Assembly (NCBI GenBank): GCA_964020085.1
Contig: OZ026604.1
Span: 22,491,232-22,555,231 of the forward strand
Direction of reading: 5' to 3'
From: Micromussa lordhowensis
Lineage: Eukaryota; Cnidaria; Anthozoa; Scleractinia; Lobophylliidae
DNA: 64,000 nt
Part shown: positions 56,501 to 64,000 of the stretch, one piece after another
Position numbering within the stretch: the first letter of the stretch is position 1
How the letters are laid out: each line of letters opens with the position of its first letter
Translations under genes and position numbers: made by a program
Notes under the pieces: generated by a model
Database searches by the model: none
Told to the model about the DNA's origin: nothing
The model's input: only the letters and a program-made list of their open reading frames with translations

Positions 56501-58749
56501 TTTTAGCTTCACTTGATAATGACCGAAGCGCGGTCGAAACGTCGTATTTTACCGTTGATTTTTATCGTCAAAAACAAACAAACAAACAGAAAAAGTGAAA
56601 GATTATTTCTAGAAAGTGAGTATCTTTGTATTAATGGACAAGCTAAAGCTGAGGTCGTACAAATCATGGTTACCTCTCCATATGTGATCCACTGATATTT
56701 GTTTTCAGGACCCCCTCGTGTCCCCAAACACGGCAGATCTCCTATCAAAGGCAAATGTATGTCTTCTTTCAGTTTTTTTCGCTTCAAATTACGTTATTAT
56801 TATTATTGTTATTATTAGATATTATAATTCAGAAAGGTTTCTTATCTTATGCACTGTGAATATTAACTAACTTCTTAACAGTAAAACACCTAAATATAAA
56901 GTACATATGTAACAAATAAGTTTCTAAAATATATAGAACAACACTCGAAATCAATCACAAGCGCGAGATAGTCCGTGACAGCAGATTTAAAAGACTCCAC
57001 AGAGGGTTGATCTAACAAAGAGGAAGGAAGAGCGTTCCATTCCTTCACAGGTCTCGTAAAAAAGTTTAAAATATGAACGTTTTGTGTCTCCAAGCTTTTG
57101 GTTTGGCGTCAAAACTGGGTTGCCCACGTTCGCCAACTCGCTCGTCGATCGCCGTCGCCAGGTAGGAAAGTATTTGTGTAATCCACAACAAAATATGCTG
57201 CCCCTGATCAAATCAAACTCAAAATGCTCGAGTTAAGCATTAGAAGACGCCAAAGCAACTTTAGTACTGTCTATATTTTTTGTTCGCTCCAAAGAAAAAG
57301 ACTGTTATTGTGATTTTTCGATGGGACAGGTTGGTTTTGGCAGCCGCTCAATTTTTGCGAGTGCGGCCAGTGTATGCAATGGCGTCAAGCGAATCATTTT
57401 TTTCGGAGCTTTTTCTATATTTGAGTCGAGAGGTATAACAAAACACTTAATGACTGGCCCCTCGGGAAACAGTGAGTTTTGTTTCCCCTCGACCTCAACA
57501 GAACTCACTGTTTGTGGCCAGTCATTAAGTGCTTATTAGTCGTTCATAACTTAATCTAAATCCTCTTCACAGACACTTCGAAAACGCAAGAAGCGGCCAT
57601 CATTTCGTTAGCCTGTTCTAGGCTCTCTGTCAGTGAGGATGATAGAAAGAGGGGGCGACGAGCAGGATCACTCGTCCCCACTCACCGAGATCCTGGAAAG
57701 GGCCATTAAGGCGGGGGTAAACATGAATAGGCGTGAAATTTGAAGTGATATAAAAAAGGAAATCATTTGTTAGGATTAAGATGGGTTGGAAACACTACCA
57801 GACAGTTGACCCCCGCAAAAGAGAGACCCAGGTTGCTAGGGGACTGTTTGGTATCCGTCTTCTAATTCTTCACTTCAAATTTCAATTTTCCAAATCCATC
57901 AAATCTTCCATATTTCATATTTTCCTCAATTTAACCTATCCTTTGAGAAAAAATATCTCTTAAGGCGGGGGTAAACCCGAATTGAAGTGAAATTTTGGTA
58001 AGTTTAAAGAGAGGTTGAAAGGGAAAAAAAGGGTTATGGAACACCACCAGACAGTTACCCGACCGCACAATGGCACCCCAGGTTGTTGGGCAACTGTTTG
58101 GAGTGTACGTACCAATTTTTAATTTCAAACTCTAATTTTAAAACAACAACAAATCTTCCAAATTTCCCGCTATTTCCATCAATTTTACTAATCCTTTGAG
58201 AAAAATTATTTCTCTCCAAATATACCTAAAAATCACCAAAAAATTTACAAAACATAGATATGTGAGATGAGCATAGAGATTCTTGATTGCTTGAAACGTA
58301 AACGAGATATTTGCATTAAAAACATAATACCCAGCCATAATACGGCTTTCGGGTTTACCCCCGCCTTAAGCGACGTCAAAACAGCCTTCACGTTTACCCC
58401 CGCCTTAAAAGGGCACACAGTCCACTGCGACGCTACTCACTATCTCAGAATAGATAGTGAGTAGAGTAACCAATCAGAGAACGGCATTCGTAATAGAACG
58501 CTAGTAGATATATTCTAAAACTCGATAAAAGCACTGTATGTTTACTCAGTATTCCGCACTACATGTTTTCTTTTCCTTTAATGTTAACGTGAACAAAAAG
58601 AGAAACGACATAGGAGGCAAACTAAAGTTCCCACCTGAGCTTTTCGCAGTCCGAAGGAAGCCTTCATAAGGAGTCCGGACGTCATCGATAATGCGGGTCA
58701 CCAGCTCTTTTGACAAAGCACTTCGTCGGGCTCCATCGTCAACACCTCC
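53551..58749 (-). CDS. ACSL: Long-chain fatty acid-CoA ligase (ACSL1/5/6 type), 5' portion
   Basis: ACSLs activate long-chain fatty acids to acyl-CoA with ATP at the ER or outer mitochondrial membrane. Six minus-strand exons in phase: 58749-58635 (GARRSALSKELV, IIDDVRTPYEGFLR), 56741-56674 (GDLPCLGTRGGPENKYQWI), 56207-56106 (ATNLGSGLVHLGCQPS, TFVGIYAPNCVE), 54799-54700 (WDLADLACQMHSM, VPIYDTHGAEGCIYIINH), 54620-54448 (KRIVKIDGPVTEEEKKEADS) and a 33-bp exon 53583-53551 (QMGSNSPHQKT). Together about 197 residues matching the first third of ACSL1/5/6 after the membrane anchor. The N-terminal anchor exon was not found above 58749. The AMP-binding exon (TSGTTGxPKG) and everything after it are absent, beyond or inside the N gap. 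Partial for assembly reasons or truly broken. Confidence 0.8.
53790..53885. repeat. Tandem repeat in ACSL 3' flank
   Basis: ATCTACAGTTATCTAATTAC then GGGATTTGTAGTAA recurs as TATACAGTTATCTAATTAC then GGGATTTATAGTAA about 68 bp on, with TATCTAATAAAGTAAAAATA between. Confidence 0.65.
55095..55277. mobile_element. Palindromic MITE in ACSL intron
   Basis: AAATGAAGAAGCCTAAGCCG and GTATTACACTGTAATAAAAC mirrored by GTTTTATCACAGTGTAATAC and CGGCTTAGGCTTCTTCATTT, arms about 65 bp. Confidence 0.8.
55347..55446. repeat. Minisatellite of (G)ATGCTAGTCCGGGGGGG
   Basis: Five copies of a 17-24-bp unit with core TGCTAGTCCGGGG, opening a worn MITE whose interior runs on to 55672 and resumes at 55936. Confidence 0.8.
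55673..55922. mobile_element. 250-bp palindromic insertion with 13-bp target duplication
   Basis: Flanked by perfect CATAAAACAGGAT (55660-55672 and 55923-55935). Arms TGTAAGATAATGGTTTGACA and TGTCAAACCATTATCTTACA. Each arm has CTGATGAAGGCTTAAGCA followed by GCCGAAACGTC, a hairpin-GAAAC motif like that of the 49729-50242 insertion. The transcript-like order CTGATGA (55845), stem, GAAAC (55869), GTC (55887) recalls a hammerhead core. Confidence 0.85.
56890..57211 (-). pseudogene. Non-LTR retrotransposon (LINE) 3' end relic
   Basis: The minus-strand frame has FFTRPVKEWNALPSSLLDQP then SVESFKSAVTDYL, the typical C-terminal phrase of many LINE reverse transcriptases (W-N-x-LP ... S-xx-SFK). Upstream residues lie in other frames. 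Lies in an ACSL intron. Confidence 0.6.
57440..57533. repeat. Hairpin repeat in ACSL intron
   Basis: AACACTTAATGACTGGCCCC and GGGAAACAGTGAGTT mirrored by AACTCACTGTTTGTGGCC and AGTCATTAAGTGCTT. Confidence 0.8.
57710..58404 (-). mobile_element. TTAA-flanked MITE, copy D (outer, interrupted)
   Basis: Left terminus GGCGGGGGTAAAC after TTAA (57706-57709), right terminus GTTTACCCCCGCC before TTAA (58405-58408). The left part matches copy C in reverse. The element is interrupted at 57960 by copy E; only about 35 bp of its other end remains on the far side, so internal sequence was lost. Confidence 0.8.
57964..58365 (-). mobile_element. TTAA-flanked MITE, copy E (402 bp, nested in copy D)
   Basis: Complete element in reverse relative to copies A and B, with TTAA at 57960-57963 and 58366-58369 and both termini intact. 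Inserted into an internal TTAA of copy D. Confidence 0.85.
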
Positions 58750-61728
58750 CTAGAAATGGATCATAAATAACAACAGGGAGTTTGAAACAAATCACCACGG
58801 TGACGCCAACGAGTACGTCACCAAACAAAAGGTTTAACGAGCAGAACAATCGTTCTGCCCGTGCGTTTGGAGGCTTGGTACATTTCTTAGCCGTCTTCTG
58901 CAAAACAATAATAACGTGAAATGACCAAGCTCTACGTATTTTGGAGAACGCGAGCCGCAATGATTTTTCGTATCTTTCTTTGGAATTGAACGCGGTCATT
59001 GTATACTTAGCCTGAGCAAGTTTTAGGCGTACTGAACAGATCTACACGGTTGAGACGTACGAAGGTAAACTATGATCCATTTTATACAAGGGGTCGACCT
59101 CTGCACCGCCGTCGGCATTGCTAAAACTCCCTAACAACAACTAGCTTTATTTGCATGGCCATAAACACATACAGTGTTGCAAAAACATTTGTAAACTAAA
59201 ACTATAAAGACAGTAATGATTATCGTGGATATATAGCAAGGTTATGTTTCGTTTTTTGTTTGTTTTGTTGAATTGAATAATAACATGATTTGTAGGAGTC
59301 ATAAGATCACCGATGGCTTGCAACGGAGATAATTGTTTTAAAGTAGATTATTGAATTTTAAAACAATACATAAGAAAGTCAGATTCATCTTCAATTTGAT
59401 TAGATTCACAAATAGGACAGAGTCTGTTAACCCTTGGAATTTGATCATATCTACCAGTCTCAATCCTTGGTTTGTGATTGACTGTCCTAAATCATCCAAC
59501 TTGGTCATGCGTTCAGTCACGCAGTCCCTGATGGAGTGGGGGTGGCAGCAGACAGGTTTGTTAGCGGGACTATCTCTACTCTGCCCCCGATTTCTGCACG
59601 TTTCAGATATTTTTCAAATGTTTCTAACAAAGACAAGAAACCCCGCCGTTAAATGGCTCACGAACAACTGGGGAAAGAAGAACTGATTTACAAAGAAAAG
59701 ACAAAGATTGACCGGAGAGAGAGCGTTTAAATTTAAATGAAAGATACTTTAACTTGAAAGCCATTCATTCTTTTTTTAAATGTGTATTTAAATCAACATT
59801 GCACGCGCTCAATACCGTTATGATAATAATTTTGTGATAATGAAATGCGAAAAAAATAATTGCATTCCGCTAGTTCAGAGTTCATAGCGTTTACAATAAA
59901 AGTATTAGAACCATAAAAAATGAATAACGTTCTAAAAGCCTTATGCAAAAAAGGTAAGTGAAGTGCGTTCTAACTTCCCTTAAACGCCTCTTGTAATTCG
60001 TTAAGCTCAACGATTATAATTTCATTTCAAAATCAGCGGGAGGCTTGACTGAACAAAACACCTCATGATAATATAAGAAGTTCTGCAAAACAACAAAATA
60101 CAGTTGTTCATACACCTTACAGAAATACCGACCTATCCAGAAGGTTCTGTTTTTCTAAGTCCGTATCAAACTTCGTACTGAATCAAAACCAGCCGCGCGT
60201 TATTTGTTCAAAATATTTAGCTCCAAGTTAAAACAAACCGCAAGGAATTCATGTTGTTTTGAAAACAAAGCATTATTAAAGTTTCTCGCGTGTTTCTGAT
60301 GAACGAGAGTTACCTGTTGAGTTTTTAAAATAATTTGTTTGCAATTTCGATTTAACTGAATTTTAACTCATAACTGAGCTACGTACGAGACTTGCAATAC
60401 ATGACATGGCTTTAAGAGGAATAAAAACGCCATCAGCTTCTGTGGCAGTGGAGCGTTATGTAGAACGCTAGATGCAAATTGGAATAATCAAGCTTGTCAT
60501 CTTTACACTAGTTTGCATTGCTCTGCATGTAGAATGAGACGAAGGAAATTGCAGACCCATACGTGAAAATTGCTCAACAATCGCCCTTGCTAATCTTGTG
60601 ATCTACAACTTTTGAACCACGGACTAAAACATTGTAAAGTATTCAGATATTAGAGTAAGAATGCCAACATACAAATTACCAATTCTAAAGTTTGTTTCAT
60701 GTGGTTTGCCCCCATGACACAGAAGATTGGATATTGCACAGCTAGTAAACGTACCTCGATTTTTATCGACTGATTCTCCGGGTCGAAAACGAAACTGGAC
60801 ATATTAGTTGTTCGTCAGTTTACAGATAACACGAGATTATAATAGACGTGCAGCACCTGGCTTTGAACCAAGAAGTTTGTTGATTGTTCGGCGAAGCATA
60901 ACAGAATATTGGCTTTTTGAAACACAATGTGAAATCATTACAGCGCGCACACACACAAAAAAATATATGCATGCAAATTCGATCGTGTGTTTTTCTCCCT
61001 AGAGATTTTTAAAAACTCGTTTCTGTACAGGCAAGGTGAATAAAATAACTGACCTCCGCGACCAAAGGGTCATGCATGTTTATGACTTGAAACTATCGAA
61101 AAATTTGCCTCTCATCAGTTAAATATAACTATTAAACACTAAAAGCTCCATATCACATTATGTAGCTATTGAATCACGCGAACTCGATATTGGCCCGTAA
61201 ATGAGAAATGAGAGAAGCACAAAGTTTTAAAGTTTTTCGTATTATTTCTGTGTATCAGAATTATTTTATAAAAAAAACGGCAAACGTTTCAACCATGGGC
61301 CATTTTGTGGGAAGTACGCGAGGAAATGATGTCGTTGTTTAAATACGTAAGCACCAAAAATAACAGGAAAAATAAAACAAGGATTAATCGATTTGGTACG
61401 GAAGAAGCAGCTATTTTTACGAGAAAATCAGCTTTACAATTACTCTTTAGGTGAGGAAATTTCAAATATGCTCAGTTTAGTTCGAAAAAAGCTAAAAATT
61501 TCACTAATTCACGACTGAGGCAATCTGCTTATGAGTATGCAGTTATATTACTTACTATACCACTGAGAAAATTCCTTCATTGTGATTGGCTGAGAGCAGA
61601 CTCACCTGAAGGGTCGTGCAATTTTGAGAGAATTTCCAAATATCACTCGTAATAAAAATTCTTAATTGCACTGGCATTCATACGATTACCTAAAAAAATT
61701 TCGATAAAAAGAGATTGCTAAAGCAAAG
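58750..61728. other. Intergenic, no gene recognised
   Basis: Expected site of the ACSL first exon, but no convincing anchor-coding exon was found. Open frames here (for example 59351-59686) show no domain or splice support. AT-rich, few repeats. Confidence 0.45.
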
Positions 61729-61734
61729 AGTTTA

Positions 61735-62580
61735 CTGAAAGAAATACTCAACGTTTCGGACGGAGTCATAATACTGAACGCCATTAGAAATTAAGAGAAA
61801 TTAAGTATAAGAAAGCGAATATTTAAGTTGGGCAAGATCTGAAAATTAACATCACTGGTTCAGTGAGCAAGCACTTTTAGCAAAAAATTGAGTCAGTTTG
61901 CACATTCACTTCTGGTTTGAGTTTGCGTATGAATAGAATGGCATCTCCGTAATCAGGTAATCAAATTTGCTGGAACATTTGGCAAGCACTTGGAGCTGAC
62001 TCAATTTGCTTGTTTAGTCATCTAATATATTATTTAGTATGTTAATTTTCAGCTCTAGTGCCGGGGGGGGGGGGAACCGCATATGAAAGGGGAGGGGATA
62101 CTCGTCGTCTTGCTTAGGGGTGTAAATTTTGGATTTTGGTCTCACTTATGGTGTTCTGGGCAAAACGCCGTGTTATTTAGCCGTGAAGGTCTCGTTTAGG
62201 GTTACACGCGAAGAAACACAAAAATATATATTTAATTTATGATGATGCTTTTGAAAACTACTTATGGGTAAAAGTATTCGATGATAATGTCTCTGCCATC
62301 ATTAAAAGTCACTGTATTTTTCATTTGTCTGTGTTTTAACATGGTCTCTTTTAAGGGTCAACAACAAAAGCTTAGGCCATGCCCAGATTAGTCTCATTTA
62401 GTGGTTTAATTCAAAATTTCCGACGAGCATCCCCGCCCCTTTCATATGCGAGTCCCCTCCCCCCCCCCCCCCCCCGGGCTCTAGCGTACTAATTAAATAT
62501 CATTCGCTTTCTTCAATACCTAATATAATGGCGTTATGATGACTCCGAAACGTCGATTATTAAATCTTTCGGTAATATTT
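61735..62580. mobile_element. Palindromic element interrupted by a hAT-like MITE
   Basis: Left arm: AACGTTTCGGACGGAGTCAT, GAACGCCATTAG, GAAAGCGAATATT, GATCTGAAAATTAACAT. Right arm in mirror: ATGTTAATTTTCAGCTC, ATCATTCGCTTTCTT, ATAATGGCGTTATGATGACT, CCGAAACGTCG. The right arm is split by the 62060-62481 insertion; removing it restores the palindrome. Confidence 0.75.
62060..62481. mobile_element. GGGG-terminal hAT-like MITE with target duplication
   Basis: Flanked by GCTCTAG on both sides (7 of 8 bp, the hAT size). Terminal inverted repeats: poly-G, then CGCATATGAAAGGGGAGGGG, then ACTCGTCG; mirrored by CGACGAGCATCCCCGCCCC, TTTCATATGCGAG and poly-C. Related copies are at 38320-38645 and 17162-17280. 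Confidence 0.8.
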
Positions 62581-62581
62581 G

Positions 62582-64000
62582 CATGTTACTAGCTGGCATG
62601 AAAGCAATTTAGTACTGAAAACGACATTTTCGAAGCCAAAATATAATGATTAGGGTCATAGTAAAAACTAACGATATAATGTCCCGACGTTTCGGATCTC
62701 ATGACGTCGCCATTATCAAGGATACTGAATGGCGAGTGTTTCAGTTTGCAGCCGGGTCTGAGTTGTGAACTATCTAAACCTATCTACTGAAGGCCTTCAA
62801 GAAAACAACCTTAGACCACAAATCACGCAAACATTTTGCGGGATTTGCATGCAATAGGAAACAGGAAATTGGGGTCTTTTACGCAAAACGTCACGGAAGG
62901 GAGAGGCATTATTTAGGTGAACTATATCACAGGTTTTGGTGCTAATACTGTGCTCTGCGTGCCGTCAGCTCAGGCTCTCCCTAATTATAATATGGGTTAT
63001 GTAGGTATATGCGCCCCCAAAGGATACGGTTTCGGAGCTGTATGTCACTAGTGTGAACTTGGCCTTTTTGAAACACGGAAGTGGTTTCAGTTTTGCGCCA
63101 GAGTCTTCCCGCTAAAAAGGAAACAAAAAGACTGAAAGCAGTTCGCTAAGAATGGACTACTGTGTCCTCGGAAAAAACACTCGCCTCGTGGAAGATAGAT
63201 TTTTTATACATCAGTTGATTGGATTCACCGACCAGGAAGCGTATGAAATAGGTTTACTGTATACTTGAATAACAATGAAGCAAGGCTGATTACTACGTAG
63301 AAAGCTAATAACGCGACAACGACAAAACCCAAAGCCAAGAATTTATAACCGTGGACAGCTGTTTCGCCTTGGTTGGGTCTCGTCAGTACAGTGTGGCTGC
63401 AAGAGAAAGAGCAACCAGCATGAAGGCCAATTGTCTACTAAATATACATGATAATAATCTCAAATGAAACTTAAATCCAAATGTTTGCGGATTGCCCAAT
63501 AATAATGCAACGCCACATGCACAACGCATGACTGTGAACAATTTGCAACACCCACCCAGGGGTTCTACTCCCACCTATAAGGCATATATAAGCCATATGG
63601 GTATGTGCTACCGCGAAGGGTATGGTTTTCAGGCACTTTAGTCTGGGACAGGGTAAATAAATCTACAGTTTTGGTCTAGAATAGAGTGTAATTTACTGGA
63701 AAAGTGTGTAAATAATTTTGATTGAAACCGCGTTCTTTTCCCGGGGTTCTGCAATAGAAATTGAAACTCGGAAGTGACTATAAGATATTGGCTTTAGTTA
63801 GTATGATTATGATAAAGTTTTTGCATTGAAAATAGCTACTCTACGACTGGGTAGGGGGTTTTGGTGCCTGGTCTAGAACAGGGTTGTAAAATCAAACTGA
63901 TCGTGGTCCACTAGTATAGGGTAATGGTGTCCCAGCAGCACACCCACACCCAAAGATTTACAGAGTAACTCTCTCCCGAGGAATCACCACGATAAGTTAA
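62582..64000. other. Right end of window, no gene recognised
   Basis: A GAAACGTC-type motif is seen inverted at 62685-62725, and a hammerhead-like motif on the minus strand at 63340-63400 (entered separately). No exon recognised. Confidence 0.45.
63340..63400 (-). ncRNA. Hammerhead-ribozyme-like motif (possibly decayed)
   Basis: On the minus strand: CTGACGA (fits the CUGANGA core), an imperfect stem II, GAAAC, a tight stem III ACAGCTGT, then C as the GUC cleavage triplet. Stem I can pair ACTGT with ACGGT around the core, with a mismatch at the innermost position. Short-stem-III hammerheads of this sort are known from Penelope-like elements. Stem II is weak, so activity is doubtful. Confidence 0.35.

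Noticed and set aside
58739..58999. N-terminal membrane anchor of ACSL read directly upstream of exon 58749
   Set aside because: The frame has a hydrophobic stretch, but it runs into a stop in the exon's first codons and the acceptor TTTCTAG at 58750 fits an intron better.
59338..59686. Overlapping open frames on both strands (60 and 111 codons)
   Set aside because: No domain, no splice support, AT-rich; likely chance.

Overview
The window is nuclear DNA from an animal. Spliceosomal introns with GT/AG ends, animal housekeeping genes, mosaic extracellular proteins (C-type lectin, EGF, CUB, SRCR, WSC, TSP1) and a very high load of short palindromic transposon remnants all point to a cnidarian, most likely a stony coral or close hexacorallian. 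This is inferred from gene content and repeats; no species assignment is possible here. There is no prokaryotic, organellar or viral signal. One 200-N scaffold gap lies at 53001-53200.

Layout. 0-9 kb: repeats, a RecQ-type helicase relic, two exons of an unrecognised gene (minus strand), two tRNA-Thr-like sequences, a telomere-like GC-rich satellite and a SINE. 9.5-12.4 kb: a divergent pair, SPC24 (kinetochore, intronless, minus) and TTC32 (two exons, plus), sharing a 163-bp promoter. 14.2-15.6 kb: GTF2H5/TTDA, the smallest TFIIH subunit, in two exons. 16.8-19 kb: a dense block of SINE and palindromic elements. 21.1-30.5 kb: the highlight, a 15-exon plus-strand gene for a secreted mosaic protein: signal peptide, H-type-lectin-like module, follistatin/Kazal domain, three more H-type-lectin-like modules, C-type lectin domain, two calcium-binding EGF domains, CUB and two SRCR domains. 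One exon carries a single-base frameshift in this assembly. 33.5-41.5 kb: TIMM23 in six exons, with introns full of transposon relics, including a GIY-YIG Penelope-like remnant and a Harbinger-like MITE. 43.5-44.3 kb: a rhodopsin-class GPCR pseudogene. 46-49.7 kb (minus): a receptor tyrosine kinase 5' portion with signal peptide, WSC, TSP1, transmembrane and first kinase exon. 53.5-58.7 kb (minus): the 5' portion of a long-chain acyl-CoA synthetase. Both minus-strand genes break off before their catalytic cores. 58.8-64 kb: no gene recognised, only repeats.

How the parts relate. SPC24, TTC32, GTF2H5 and TIMM23 are unrelated housekeeping genes and look intact. The lectin/SRCR protein and the WSC-TSP1 kinase are surface or secreted recognition-type proteins and both contain one-base frame breaks. 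The RecQ relic and GPCR also show one-base breaks, so pseudogenisation and assembly indels must be separated by reads.

The non-coding part is dominated by non-autonomous DNA transposons: a TTAA-flanked family with five copies and one nested insertion, hAT-like, Harbinger-like and TA-flanked families, many large perfect palindromes, and tRNA-derived SINEs. Two large palindromes have 12- and 13-bp target duplications and carry, in both arms, a short hairpin motif resembling a hammerhead-ribozyme core.
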